64,000 nucleotides of DNA from DATGMP01 sp035293565 (GCA_035293565.1 DATGMP010000130.1:62001-126000); one strand, 5' to 3'. Shown: positions 52,285 to 61,505, numbered from the stretch's first letter. The notes: generated from the letters alone by a model not told the origin. Numbers and translations: made by a program.

Positions 52285-53016
52285 GTGAAACGCTTCACGG
52301 ACAAGGCGGCGCTGGTGACCGGCGGCGCATCGGGGATCGGCAGGGCGACGGCTCTCAGGCTCGGATCGGAGGGTGCGACCGTCGTGGTGGCGGACAAGGA
52401 TTCCGGGGGCGCCGAGCGGGTGGCGGCGGAGATCCGGTCGGCTTCGGGCGTGGCGGCTCATGCCCTCCAATTCGACGCGGCGGATGGACGGTCCTGCGGC
52501 CGGATGGTCGACGAGGCCGTGACCAAGCTCGGCCGGCTGGACGTTCTGTGCAACATCGCCGGGATCATCACCGGCGGCCCGTTCACCGAGATCGCCGACG
52601 GCGATTGGGAGCGCGTCATCGCGATCAATCTGTCGAGCCTGTTCTACGTGACCCGCCGGGCGATGCCGCATCTCGTCGAGACCAAGGGAAATGTCGTCAA
52701 CATGGCCTCGGCTTCGGGGCTGCGCGGCGTCGCCGAGCGCGTGCCCTACAGCGCGGCAAAGGCCGGCGTGATCGGCTTCACCCGTTCGCTCGCGACCGAA
52801 TATGCGCCCAAGCTGGTGCGGGTGAACGCTCTCTGCCCGGGCGGCATCGCGACTCCGCCGATTCTGGGAGCGCTCGGCGGAAAGCCCGCGCCGTCGCGCC
52901 TCGGTGATCCGGAGCAGATCGCCGCCGCGGTTGCCTTCATCGCGTCGGATGAGGCCGGCTTCGTCACCGGCTCGATCATGGAGCTGGACGGCAAGCTGAT
53001 GCCGGCCCGAGGCTAG
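52285..53016 (+). CDS. Short-chain dehydrogenase/reductase
   Basis: A 243-residue classical SDR with TGGASGIG near residues 12-19, NIAG (NNAG variant), tetrad Asn in INLSS, and Y-x3-K in PYSAAKAG. The start is GTG 52285 with GGGAGG upstream. It begins an operon SDR-LLM-P450 with a 5-bp gap and a 4-bp overlap, divergent from the XRE regulator. Likely oxidises an alcohol intermediate made or used by the P450. Confidence 0.88.
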   Translation: MKRFTDKAALVTGGASGIGRATALRLGSEGATVVVADKDSGGAERVAAEIRSASGVAAHALQFDAADGRSCGRMVDEAVTKLGRLDVLCNIAGIITGGPFTEIADGDWERVIAINLSSLFYVTRRAMPHLVETKGNVVNMASASGLRGVAERVPYSAAKAGVIGFTRSLATEYAPKLVRVNALCPGGIATPPILGALGGKPAPSRLGDPEQIAAAVAFIASDEAGFVTGSIMELDGKLMPARG

Positions 53017-53021
53017 CCCGG

Positions 53022-53954
53022 ATGCTGATCGGCGTCGCCGTTCCCAATGCAGGCCCGCTCGCGCGGACCGATGCGCTCGTGCGGCTCGGCGCGAAGGCCG
53101 AGGAGGACGGCTTCGACTCGGTCTGGGTCGCCGACCATCTGATCATCCCGGCGGAATCGTCCCAATCCTACCCTTATGCGCGCCAGGCCGGCATGCCGCT
53201 GTCTCCCGACTGGCCTTTCCTCGATCCGCTGATCGCGCTGGCCGCAATTGCTTCGCGGACCAGCCGCGTGCTGCTCGGCACGGGCGTCTACCTGCTGCCG
53301 CTCCGTCACCCGCTGGCCACGGCGAAGGCGGCGGCGAGCCTGGATGTGCTGTCGGGCGGACGGTTGCTGCTGGGCGTCGGGCTCGGCTGGATCAGCGAGG
53401 AATATGCGGCCGTGGGCGTGCCCTGGGCCGAGCGTGGCCGGATCATGGACGAGCAGATCGCATTGCTGCGCGCGCTGTGGCGCGAGGAGCGGCCGCGCTT
53501 CACCGGCGCGTATTGGAAGCTGGACGGATTCGGCTTCGAGCCCAAGCCCGCCAATGTCGATATTCCGATCCTCATTGGCGGCAATGGGCCGCCGGCGCGC
53601 CGCCGCGCCGCGCGGTTGGGCGATGGCTGGCATGTGATCGATCTCGAGCCGCAAGAGCTCGCGACATGTGCCCGCGCCTCGGTCGCCGATAGCGAGGCGC
53701 TGGGGCGCGCGAAGAGGCCGGCTCTCTCGATGTATGCTTCGATCGCCGTCACTGAGCGCCCGATCGCTGCGGCCGAGCGCGAGTTTCCGCTGATGGGCTC
53801 GGTGGACCAGATCGCCGAGCGCCTGATCGCGTATCGCGACGCGGGTCTGGATCACATCGTGCTCGCCGCGCGCGGCCTCGCGTCGATCCAGGCCTATGAG
53901 GAGCTGTTCGCGATCATTCGCGATGACATCGTTCCGCGAACGAGGGCGGAATGA
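53022..53954 (+). CDS. LLM class flavin/F420-dependent oxidoreductase
   Basis: A 310-residue TIM-barrel luciferase-like monooxygenase-type enzyme of the F420-dependent subgroup. FDSVWVADHLIIP and LLGTGVYLLPLRHPLATAKAAASLD are typical; GGNGPPARRRAARLGDGWH is the phosphate/flavin loop. It transfers hydride or oxygen to a small substrate. It is the middle gene of the SDR-LLM-P450 operon, overlapping the P450 start by ATGA. Confidence 0.88.
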   Translation: MLIGVAVPNAGPLARTDALVRLGAKAEEDGFDSVWVADHLIIPAESSQSYPYARQAGMPLSPDWPFLDPLIALAAIASRTSRVLLGTGVYLLPLRHPLATAKAAASLDVLSGGRLLLGVGLGWISEEYAAVGVPWAERGRIMDEQIALLRALWREERPRFTGAYWKLDGFGFEPKPANVDIPILIGGNGPPARRRAARLGDGWHVIDLEPQELATCARASVADSEALGRAKRPALSMYASIAVTERPIAAAEREFPLMGSVDQIAERLIAYRDAGLDHIVLAARGLASIQAYEELFAIIRDDIVPRTRAE

Positions 53955-55147
53955 GCGGCGTCGATTATCCGCTGGACCGCGCGCTCGCCCTGCCGGACAT
54001 CGATTTCGGCGCCGACCCGCTTTACGACATTCATGCACTGATGGCAGAGCTGCGCGAGCGGGGGCGCTTCTTCCCCGTGCGGTGCCGCAGCGAGACCGCT
54101 CTGCTCGTGACGCGGTTCGACGATGTGCGCGCGGGCTTCGATGACGAGGAGGCGATCCCGCTGTTCGCGTCGGCGCGCAAATTTGCCGAGAAGGCGCAGG
54201 GGCGCAGCCTATTCTCGATGACCGGCGAGGAGCATCGCCTGCATCGCGCGCTTGTTTCGGCCGCCTTCACATCCGCGGCGATCGATCGCTATGAGCGCGC
54301 GCTGATGATGCCCGAGGTCGCGCGCGTCCTCGACCGGACCGCCGCGCGGGCCGGTACCGCCGATCTGGTGCATGATTTTACCGAGATCTTTCCGATCTCG
54401 GTGATCGTGCGCATCCTGGGAATGCCGCCCGAGGACGATCGGAAGTTCAAGCAATGGGCCGAGGAGCTGGTCTCCTACGACTGGCAGCCCGAGGTGGCGA
54501 TGAAGGCATCGCGCGAATTCGAGGATTATCTGCTGCCCGTGATCGAAGAGCGGCGGAGCGCGCCGGGCGAAGATGTCATCTCGCGGCTCGCCACCGCGAC
54601 CGTCGAAGGCAAACGGCTCGGCGACATCGAGATCGTATCCTTTCTGCGAATTCTCTTTCCCGCGGGCGCCGACACGACCTTCCGCGCGCTCGGCAATCTG
54701 ATCCTGGCGGTACTGAGGAACGATGCCCTGCGCGCGCGCCTTGCCGGCGAGCCGCGCTCGATTCCCGATGCGGTCGATGAGATTCTGCGCTGGGAGCCGC
54801 CGATCGGAGTCTACCCGCGCTTCGTGCCGAACGACGTCGTGTGGCGCGGCGCCTTCATCCCAGCCGATACGCGCCTGCTGCTGGGCGTCGCCTCCGCGAA
54901 CCGCGATCCGCGCGCTTTCGACGATCCGGACCGGTTCGAACTCGAACGCCGCGCTAAGCGAATCACGAGCTTCGGCGGCGGCATCCATTATTGCATCGGG
55001 GCTTTGCTGGCAAAGCGCGAGATGACGATTGGGCTGCAATCTTTGCTCGCGCGATTCCCGAATCTCGATTTGGCGGAAGGCGCGGCGCCGCGCATCGCCG
55101 GTCCGGTGCTGCGCGGACCCGAAGCGCTGCCGGTTCGCCTGGGATAG
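53951..55147 (+). CDS. Cytochrome P450
   Basis: A 398-residue P450. Haem loop FGGGIHYCIG with Cys348, I-helix AGADTTFRAL, and ExxR in DEILR. Third gene of the operon with the SDR and the LLM enzyme, overlapping by 4 bp. It would hydroxylate the same substrate the other two modify. Its redox partners are not present. The opposing operon at 55192 ends close by (44 bp, convergent). Confidence 0.92.
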   Translation: MSGVDYPLDRALALPDIDFGADPLYDIHALMAELRERGRFFPVRCRSETALLVTRFDDVRAGFDDEEAIPLFASARKFAEKAQGRSLFSMTGEEHRLHRALVSAAFTSAAIDRYERALMMPEVARVLDRTAARAGTADLVHDFTEIFPISVIVRILGMPPEDDRKFKQWAEELVSYDWQPEVAMKASREFEDYLLPVIEERRSAPGEDVISRLATATVEGKRLGDIEIVSFLRILFPAGADTTFRALGNLILAVLRNDALRARLAGEPRSIPDAVDEILRWEPPIGVYPRFVPNDVVWRGAFIPADTRLLLGVASANRDPRAFDDPDRFELERRAKRITSFGGGIHYCIGALLAKREMTIGLQSLLARFPNLDLAEGAAPRIAGPVLRGPEALPVRLG

Positions 55148-55191
55148 GCCGTTTCGAACGGATCGGGCTGTTGCGCCGGCATGTTCGATAA

Positions 55192-56301
55192 TTATCGCGG
55201 GGCGAGAATCGTCTCGAGCGAGCCTTCGGCGATGAAGGTGAGGCTCCCGGTGCCGCGGCTCGTGCCATCCGGTCCGTGCTGAGTCACCGCCACCGGCTGG
55301 ATGCGGTGCACCGGCCGGCCCGTGCTGCCATCCGGATAGCGCACTTCGGCATGGTGCGAGACATCCCAGATCTCGGCCTCCTGATGGTGGAGTCCGCGCC
55401 ACACGCCGAGCCCCAGCCCGTCCGCGTAGCCGCCATAGCCGAGGCCCGGCATCGCGACCGAAGGCCCTTGCGCCTCGAGCTCGATGCGAACGGGAACGCC
55501 TTCAGACGACGTGATGTCGAACGCGACGCGCTCCATTCGGCGGGGGTGGGAAACGTCGACGAACTCCGCCTCGATCTCCGCCTTGTCGCCGACCATGCAG
55601 GTCGCGCCGCGGGCGCGGTCGAGGATGGCGGCCGAGAGATAGCGCGACCCGTCGGCGCCGTGCGCGACTTGGACATGGCCGCCATATTTGTCGGTCGAAT
55701 AGAACAGGAAGGCGAACAGGCCGCCAGTCGGCGGCGGCATCTCGCCGGTCTTGGGCTCCACGATGCCGACGCGTTCGCGCACGCCCCAGGAATGATCGCG
55801 GCAGGCCCACCAGGACTCGAGCGCGACGCGCGCGCCGGCGAGCTCCAGCCAGCCGTCGCATTCACCGATCTGATCGTAGCGGGCATAATCCTCGATGATT
55901 CGTCCATGCGTGCGCTTGAAATGCTGCGGCTCCTCCTGCGGCGGCAGGATCGCCGTCCAGTCGAGGCGACCTTTGAATCCGTCTGAATCGACATGAAGAC
56001 GAATCCGCTTCATCGGCTCGACGATTTCGATGCGGAGCGCGCCGCAGGCCGTCTCGTAATGGGGGCGCAATTGGCGCGAGACGCGCAGATTGTGCTGCTT
56101 GCCGTCGAGGATCGCCACGGCGCCGCCGTCGACGACATTCATGTTGCGATAGACGCCCATGGTGAATTGCAGCGCCGCCCGTCCCTTGCGGTCGGACGCG
56201 GCGAACCACAGCCGGTCGAAGAAGCGCGGATCGCTGGTGCCGACATGATCGAAAGTCGTCGGCAGCTGGTGCCAGAGGGAATCGTCGAGCTGAGTCAACA
56301 T
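55192..56301 (-). CDS. Calycin/AttH-like protein (DUF7064-type) of unknown function
   Basis: A 369-residue protein. WHQLPTTFDHVGTSDPRFFDRLWFAA at the start and internal ESWWACRDHSWGVRER are hallmarks of a conserved family related in shape to AttH/tocopherol-cyclase-like lipocalin pairs. ATG 56301 has AAGGAAG upstream. It is the last gene of the four-gene operon 58269 to 55192. Neighbours (phosphotransferase fold, deazaflavin reductase) often accompany this family in actinobacteria and sphingomonads; the substrate class may be sterol-like but this is inference. Confidence 0.72.
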   Translation of the reverse strand: MLTQLDDSLWHQLPTTFDHVGTSDPRFFDRLWFAASDRKGRAALQFTMGVYRNMNVVDGGAVAILDGKQHNLRVSRQLRPHYETACGALRIEIVEPMKRIRLHVDSDGFKGRLDWTAILPPQEEPQHFKRTHGRIIEDYARYDQIGECDGWLELAGARVALESWWACRDHSWGVRERVGIVEPKTGEMPPPTGGLFAFLFYSTDKYGGHVQVAHGADGSRYLSAAILDRARGATCMVGDKAEIEAEFVDVSHPRRMERVAFDITSSEGVPVRIELEAQGPSVAMPGLGYGGYADGLGLGVWRGLHHQEAEIWDVSHHAEVRYPDGSTGRPVHRIQPVAVTQHGPDGTSRGTGSLTFIAEGSLETILAPR

Positions 56302-56303
56302 GC

Positions 56304-56759
56304 CTATTCTTCCTTCGCCGGATGCTTCGGTGCCGTCGCGGTGATCGCGAAGGGGAAGCGGTCGGCGCGCTCGCGGAAGAGCGCGACCATGGCGCGATAG
56401 GCGTCGCCGCGCTCGGCGCCGATCGCAGGCATCGCCTTCGACAGCAAAGCGCGCATGCGCTCCTGTCGCGCTTCGAGAGTTTCGAGCGTGTCGCCGGGCG
56501 CTTCGGCAAGCGCGGATCGCAATTCCGCCGCGAGGTCCTGCTGCAGGAGCGGCAGGGCCACAGACAGCACGGCCGCCGTCGAGTCCGCGTCCCAGCGCAA
56601 AAATGCAGGGACCGTTGGCAGCGCCTCCCGCAGCGCGCCAAGGGCCGCGATGACGCCTGTCAGGATCTCGCGCGGATAAGCGGCTTCGATTTCGGGCGCG
56701 ATGATCTCGGCCAACAGCCGCCGGAGGCCGTCGAGTTGTTCGGAAATCGTCGGGCGCAT
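56304..56759 (-). CDS. Conserved hypothetical helical protein
   Basis: A 151-residue helical protein, MRPTISEQLDGLRRLLAEII then PEIEAAYPREILTGV. It has no recognised domain. ATG 56759 lies 5 bp after the preceding stop, and the stop is 2 bp before the next start, so it belongs to the operon. Its constant presence beside APH-fold kinases in such operons suggests a linked role. Confidence 0.7.
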   Translation of the reverse strand: MRPTISEQLDGLRRLLAEIIAPEIEAAYPREILTGVIAALGALREALPTVPAFLRWDADSTAAVLSVALPLLQQDLAAELRSALAEAPGDTLETLEARQERMRALLSKAMPAIGAERGDAYRAMVALFRERADRFPFAITATAPKHPAKEE

Positions 56760-56764
56760 TTCGA

Positions 56765-57754
56765 TCAGGCCTCGATGAGATCGAGCAGCAAGCGATAGAT
56801 GCGGACCGGCGCATGCATCATTCGGTCGAACTTGCGATCGGCGAAGGCGCGCATGCCCGTGAGCACGGTCAGCGACTGCTTCAAATTCGCCAGCACGTTC
56901 CACCAATGGACCGCCTTCCGATCGGCGTCGCAGCCGGTCCGCTCGCTCCAATGGCGAAGGATGTCGTCACGTTCCCAGGCCCCCTTGATCTGCTGCTCGC
57001 CGGCGCGGAGCGGGTTCGTGACCCAGCCGACATCCTCCAGCGGGTCCCCCAGATGCGCGGTCTCCCAATCAAGAATGACGGCGACCTCGTCGCCGCGCAT
57101 CAGCACATTGCCCGGCTTGAAGTCGCCATGGACGAGCGTCGTTACCTGCGACGCCGGCGCGTGGCGCTTCAGCCAATCGACGACGAGATCGAGCTCGGGC
57201 TCGGCCTCGAGCTCGGCGCCGCGCAGCACGCCTTCCCAATGTTCAACGGCGCGAAGGGCGGCCTGCGGCCCGGGATCCTCCAGAACGTCGGCCAGATCGA
57301 GCGCGCGCCAGTCGATGAGGTGCAGATCGGCCAGCCGATCGCAAAGCTGCCGCGCGATCGCAAGCCGCCGCTCGAGCGGCCGATCGCCGTTCAGAGCCAT
57401 GTAGTCGCAGACGCCCTCGGCCAGATCCATAACGATGGCGGGACGGCCGAGCCGTCTGCCCTCGATATCCGCCCATCGCAGATGCGGCACCGGCACGGAG
57501 GAGCGCTCGAGCGCGCCGAGCACGGCGGTCTCGACTCTTCGGTCGGTGTCGAGCACGCTTCCGATCGGATCGCGCCGGGCGATGAAGGCGCCCTGCCCAT
57601 TCGTCCAGGAAGCGTCGAACACCCAATTCTCCCGCGAGAAACCGACCGACGTGCGGCGCAGCCCGTCAATGCGAAGCGCGGGATCGCCCAACTCCTCGGC
57701 CAGCCATTGGCGCAGCGCTTCACCGATCCCTTCGGGCGGGTTCCCGACGCTCAC
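56765..57754 (-). CDS. Phosphotransferase family (aminoglycoside-phosphotransferase fold)
   Basis: A 329-residue kinase-like protein. Residues about 125-260 hold the Brenner motif HGDFKPGNVL (catalytic Asp) and the metal DWE (ILDWETAHLGDP). It is like the APH/ACAD10-11-type kinases that phosphorylate hydroxyacyl-CoAs before elimination. The start GTG 57754 overlaps the stop of the preceding gene by GTGA. It is the second gene of the operon. Substrate is unknown. Confidence 0.88.
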   Translation of the reverse strand: MSVGNPPEGIGEALRQWLAEELGDPALRIDGLRRTSVGFSRENWVFDASWTNGQGAFIARRDPIGSVLDTDRRVETAVLGALERSSVPVPHLRWADIEGRRLGRPAIVMDLAEGVCDYMALNGDRPLERRLAIARQLCDRLADLHLIDWRALDLADVLEDPGPQAALRAVEHWEGVLRGAELEAEPELDLVVDWLKRHAPASQVTTLVHGDFKPGNVLMRGDEVAVILDWETAHLGDPLEDVGWVTNPLRAGEQQIKGAWERDDILRHWSERTGCDADRKAVHWWNVLANLKQSLTVLTGMRAFADRKFDRMMHAPVRIYRLLLDLIEA

Positions 57755-58269
57755 AATGCCGCCGGCGCCAAAATGACGAGCGGCAGCTCCCGGCCGTTGC
57801 GGCGGGTCTCGGCGTCGTAGCTCAGCACGAAGGGCTCCTCGGCGGAGATCGCGGCCAGCACCCGTTCGCGCTCGTCGCCCGCCGCCACCCGCGCCAAGAC
57901 CTGGCGTTCCCGGCCCTTGACGCGGATTCGGCAATGCGGGTCGGCGCGTATGTTGAAGACCCAGTTCGGATCCTTCGGGCCGCCGCCGTTGCTGCCGACG
58001 ATCACGGACATGCCTTCCCATTCGTAATAGGGCAGCACGGAGCGGCGCGTCTTTCCCGTCCGCGCGCCCGACGTGGTCAGGAGGAGGACGTGCCGATATG
58101 GCCGCCCGCGAGCCTTCGCATATTGCCAGGTTACGACCGAGAAGCCGGTCCAGCGGACGATATGCCGGTCGAGCTTGACACCCCATTGGCCGCGCAGGAT
58201 CAGCCAGCGCGTATTGCCGCCGGAGGAGAATTTCTCCCGTTCGCCGATCTCGGCCTTCCCCGTGCTCAT
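57751..58269 (-). CDS. Deazaflavin (F420)-dependent nitroreductase family (DDN-like)
   Basis: A 172-residue split-barrel protein. RHVLLLTTSGARTGKTRRSVLPYY and SNGGGPKDPNWVFNIRADP are the usual DDN-family motifs. In mycobacteria these enzymes use F420 to reduce quinones or nitro groups. ATG 58269 gives this length. It starts the four-gene operon and overlaps the kinase by 4 bp. Presence of three F420-like enzymes in this window raises the question of cofactor use. Confidence 0.85.
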   Translation of the reverse strand: MSTGKAEIGEREKFSSGGNTRWLILRGQWGVKLDRHIVRWTGFSVVTWQYAKARGRPYRHVLLLTTSGARTGKTRRSVLPYYEWEGMSVIVGSNGGGPKDPNWVFNIRADPHCRIRVKGRERQVLARVAAGDERERVLAAISAEEPFVLSYDAETRRNGRELPLVILAPAAL

Positions 58270-58420
58270 TACCGTCGAGCTTAGACCAAGGTCCGGTAAA
58301 GACAATGCCGTAAGGCGCAAGGCGTCAGTGCTGAGCCGGTACGGGGCCGTCCCGAGGAACCGGCTGCTTCAACCCCGTGTTCTGAACGTCAGGGGCAGCT
58401 TCTGATACGGGACGCGGCAC

Positions 58421-58951
58421 ATGCCATTCGACGGCGTAAATCTGGCGCCACAACTCGTCTTGCGGGACGCCATGGAAGCGAGCGGTTTGCAACTGCTCGA
58501 TCGCGACATTCTCGAGCAACACAAGGCCGAGCAGATCCGGATCAATTCTCCGGGGTGGATGTATCGGCATCGCGTTGGGCTGCAATTGGCCCATGGGATC
58601 GCCGTAATCGCGGCGCTCGCCGCCTTCCTCGTCTGGTGCGGCCAGAACATGCCCGTGTCCGCGCTCGGAATCGGGACGATGACGATGGCGCTGCTGTTAT
58701 TGCCGCAGCTGCTGCCGGTGCGCGGCGCGCCGCATTGGGAAGAGCGCGGGGATCCGCTCCTCCTGTCCGTTCCCGCTACGATGCGCGACGCCGCGGTGGA
58801 GCTGCGGAAGCACCTGCCCGACGTCGAGTTTCGCATCGGCGAGCTGTTTCAGGAAAAAGTCACCCTCGACCCTTATCTCGTCGCCGAATATCGCGGCGCA
58901 CGGGTGCTGATCGGCATCTGGGACGGCGACCGCATCATCGCGCAGGCCTGA
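58421..58951 (+). CDS. Hypothetical protein with two membrane segments
   Basis: A 176-residue protein. A soluble N-terminal region is followed by two adjacent hydrophobic segments (about residues 58-76 and 83-100, HGIAVIAALAAFLVWC and GTMTMALLLLPQL) and a C-terminal domain with EYRGARVLIGIWDGDRIIAQ. The family is not recognised. The ATG has only a weak CGGGACG site. It is divergent from the F420 operon (151 bp apart) and followed by a strong hairpin. Confidence 0.6.
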   Translation: MPFDGVNLAPQLVLRDAMEASGLQLLDRDILEQHKAEQIRINSPGWMYRHRVGLQLAHGIAVIAALAAFLVWCGQNMPVSALGIGTMTMALLLLPQLLPVRGAPHWEERGDPLLLSVPATMRDAAVELRKHLPDVEFRIGELFQEKVTLDPYLVAEYRGARVLIGIWDGDRIIAQA

Positions 58952-58973
58952 GCGCGATTTCCGGTTAGCGGCT

Positions 58974-59003
58974 CTCCCGTCCGGACTCGCGTCCGGACGG
59001 GAG
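58974..59003. terminator. Long GC-rich hairpin between convergent genes
   Basis: CTCCCGTCCGGA (58974-58985) is perfectly complementary to TCCGGACGGGAG (58992-59003) with a CTCGCG loop. It lies 22 bp after the stop at 58951. There is only a weak T run after it (ATTCGTGCTTTCT), so it could be a terminator or a regulatory palindrome. Confidence 0.5.
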
Positions 59004-59098
59004 ATTCGTGCTTTCTAATCTAGGGCTTGTTGGCGCCGCTGTCGGGCAGCGGGTGCGGCGGCGCAGTATTGGCGGGCGCGCCGTTGACGGAGGATGGC

Positions 59099-60661
59099 CT
59101 AATACGAATTCACGACCCGGCCCGCGGGATCGGCCATCGCGCGCGCCAAGCGCCAGCCGTGATAATGCATGGCGGAGCGCAGCGCGTAAACGAACAGCAC
59201 GGACGGGATCGGCTTCCGCGCAAGGGCGCGTAGGAAGCGGCCGAAATACACGCGCCGCGGCCCCGGCCCGGGCACGCGCGTCGCAATCCTGAGCATCAGC
59301 CCGACAGCCCGAATCATCAGCTTCGCTTGCTCGACGGTGCGCGGCCAGAAGCGGTGCTTCAGCCGCGCCGTGCGCCCATGATCATGCGCGAGCGGGCCAT
59401 CGAGATAGAGCGAGTCCAGCCGGTCGAAGAAGGCAGCCGGCTCGTGCAGATCCGTCAGCACCTTGAGATAGCCGTCTCGCAAAGTCTTGCGATCGAGGCG
59501 CGCCGGGATGACGTTGGTGCCGTAATCCGGCTCATCCGACAAATCGAGCCGGTTCTCGGCCTTCAGCCGCGCGTGCAGCGGTGTCGACGGGATGGCATAG
59601 ATCATGCCGATCATCGAGCTCACGATCCGCGCCTCGTGCACGAAGCGGCGCTGGGTCTCGAAGATCGTCTCGTCATCATGGTCGAAGCCCAGCATCATGC
59701 CGCTCCAGACCTCCATCCCGGCCTCCTGGATGCGATGCACTTTCTCGACCAAAGTCCCGCCGCGGCGGAGATTCTGCAGCTTCTTGGTCTCGCGCAGCGA
59801 CGCCTCGTTCGGCGTCTCGATGCCGACGAAGACATGCAGCACATTGGCCTCGGCGAGCAGCGTCAGCAGCTCGTCATCATCGGCAAGGTCGATCGACGCC
59901 TCGGTGAAAAAAGTAAGGGGGTAATCGTTGCGGCGTTGCCAGCCGACGACCTCTGCCAGCACCTCCTTGATCGCCTTCTTGTTGCCGATGAGATTGTCGT
60001 CGACGATGAAGGCGACCTCCGATCCGTGGCGGCGCAGCGCCTCGAGCTCGGTGATGATCTGCGCCGCGGTCTTGAGCCGCGGCCGGCGGCCGAACATCAC
60101 GATGATGTCGCAGAACTCACAGGTGAAGGGGCAGCCGCGCGTGAACTGGATCGAGCCGAAGGCGTAGCGGCGCATGTCGATCAGGTCGAGCCGCGGCGGC
60201 GGCACGCGCGTCATGTCGGTGCGCTCGGTCTGCTCGTAGCGCCGTGCCGCGCGGCCGGCCTGCCAATCCTCGAGGAAACGCGGCCAGCTATCTTCGGCCT
60301 CTCCGACGAAGATGAAATCGACCAGATTGCCGAAATAATCCTCCTCGACCGTGATCCAAGGGCCGCCCACCATCGTGGTGGCGTCGCGCCGCTTCAGCTC
60401 GGTCAGGATTTCGCGCATCCGGTGGCGCTGCACGATCATTCCGGTCAGGCCCACGAGATCGGCCTCGGCGCAGCGCGCGAAATCGATCGGCGCCACATTC
60501 TCGTCCATGATGGTGACGCGATGGTCGGCCGGTGTCAGTCCCGCGAGCAGCAACAGGCCAGCCGGCGGCAGGTTGGCCTTCTTCCCCATGAGGGGCAGCG
60601 CGTGCTCGAGCCCCCAATAGGACTCGGTGAAGCGCGGATTGATGAGCACGATATCGGCCAT
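59099..60661 (-). CDS. B12-binding radical SAM protein with DUF4070-type C-terminal domain
   Basis: A 520-residue enzyme of the same superfamily as 9878-11476. N-terminal cobalamin fold (MVGGPWITVEEDYFG), radical SAM C177-x3-C181-x2-C184 in TRGCPFTCEFCDI, then FIVDDNLIGNKKAIKEV and VFVGIETPNEASLRETKKLQN. The C-terminus has a basic helical extension RFLRALARKPIPS. Sequence is clearly diverged from the HpnP-like protein, so a different methylation or rearrangement is expected. It could work on membrane lipids. ATG 60661; GAGGGGG upstream. Confidence 0.88.
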   Translation of the reverse strand: MADIVLINPRFTESYWGLEHALPLMGKKANLPPAGLLLLAGLTPADHRVTIMDENVAPIDFARCAEADLVGLTGMIVQRHRMREILTELKRRDATTMVGGPWITVEEDYFGNLVDFIFVGEAEDSWPRFLEDWQAGRAARRYEQTERTDMTRVPPPRLDLIDMRRYAFGSIQFTRGCPFTCEFCDIIVMFGRRPRLKTAAQIITELEALRRHGSEVAFIVDDNLIGNKKAIKEVLAEVVGWQRRNDYPLTFFTEASIDLADDDELLTLLAEANVLHVFVGIETPNEASLRETKKLQNLRRGGTLVEKVHRIQEAGMEVWSGMMLGFDHDDETIFETQRRFVHEARIVSSMIGMIYAIPSTPLHARLKAENRLDLSDEPDYGTNVIPARLDRKTLRDGYLKVLTDLHEPAAFFDRLDSLYLDGPLAHDHGRTARLKHRFWPRTVEQAKLMIRAVGLMLRIATRVPGPGPRRVYFGRFLRALARKPIPSVLFVYALRSAMHYHGWRLARAMADPAGRVVNSY

Positions 60662-60752
60662 GCCGTCCCCCTCGGCGCGGAGAGCATAGCGCAGGCGGAG
60701 CGCCCGCGGGACCGAATTCTAATCGTTCTACGCTTTTATTTCGCGCTTCCGG

Positions 60753-61016
60753 TCATTCCATGAAGCGGGCCAGCAATAGGCGGCGCTGGGACAGCAGATC
60801 TTTGAAGCTGTGCAACAACTCCTCGGCCAGCAGGCTGTCGGCGCCCCTCGTCCGCAGAGCGTGGACGATCCGCGCCTGCCGCCAGACGCGGCTCTCATCC
60901 TCCCGCAATCGCCGCTCCAGACTCTCGAATTCGGTCTCGAACTGCGCCTGATCATTGACGCCGCTTCGCAACCTTGTCGAACGCTTCTCGGTCGACGGAG
61001 TGATGGTTTTCAGCAT
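60753..61016 (-). CDS. Small helical protein, RVxRQ..AEELL..F family (copy B)
   Basis: An 87-residue protein with QFETEFESLERRLREDESRV, WRQARIVHALRTRGAD and LLAEELLHSFKDLLSQRRLLLARF, the same layout as copy A at 38155 (about half identical). ATG 61016 follows AAGGAAG. It lies 91 bp after the radical SAM gene's start, on the same strand. No function. Confidence 0.72.
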   Translation of the reverse strand: MLKTITPSTEKRSTRLRSGVNDQAQFETEFESLERRLREDESRVWRQARIVHALRTRGADSLLAEELLHSFKDLLSQRRLLLARFME

Positions 61017-61210
61017 CGGCTTCCTTGGGAAGATGGTTAACGCTGAGTAAAGCCAACAGACCGGCCGGCCGGTTGTCTGTCCGTTTCCAGACAAACGTCC
61101 CGGCAGTGCTGATCAAAATCTCCGATCAGCTCAAATCGTGATCTCGAATTCGGCCGGAATCCGAGCCAAGCCTCTATTGGATACGCGGCCGGTTCCTGTT
61201 GTCGTCGGAA

Positions 61211-61417
61211 CTATTCCAGCGTGAAGCCGACCTTCAGCGTCACCTGGTAATGGCTGACGCGGCCGTCGCGGATTTCGCCCCGCGTCCCGATCACCTCGAA
61301 CCAACGCAGATTGCGGAGCGTCTCGGACGCGCGTGCGACGCCGTTCTTGACGGCGTCGTCGATGCCGGCCTCCGAGGAGCCGACCAACTCGACGACCTTG
61401 TAGACGTGATCCTGCAT
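61211..61417 (-). CDS. Dodecin (flavin-binding/storage)
   Basis: A 68-residue dodecin. YKVVELVGSSEAGIDDAVKNG, RNLRWFEVIGTRGEIRDG and HYQVTLKVGFTLE match the whole family; W39 is the aromatic that stacks on flavin in the dodecamer. ATG 61417 has GGGAGGG upstream. Dodecins store or buffer FMN/FAD in the cytoplasm. It lies between members of the small helical protein family, an association of unknown meaning. Confidence 0.93.
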   Translation of the reverse strand: MQDHVYKVVELVGSSEAGIDDAVKNGVARASETLRNLRWFEVIGTRGEIRDGRVSHYQVTLKVGFTLE

Positions 61418-61505
61418 TTTTCCCTCCCGCGCGAATTGGCAATCCCCAGGCAACGTGCCTTGGACTCATATGGCTGCGCCCGATCGGCGATCCATGCGTG
61501 AAGGC

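Noticed and set aside
61050..61080. ACCGGCCGGCCGGTT palindrome as an operator for the small protein at 60753 or terminator of the dodecin
   Set aside because: It is low-complexity GGCC repeat with asymmetric flanks; its U-tract is weak and function cannot be told from chance in GC-rich DNA.
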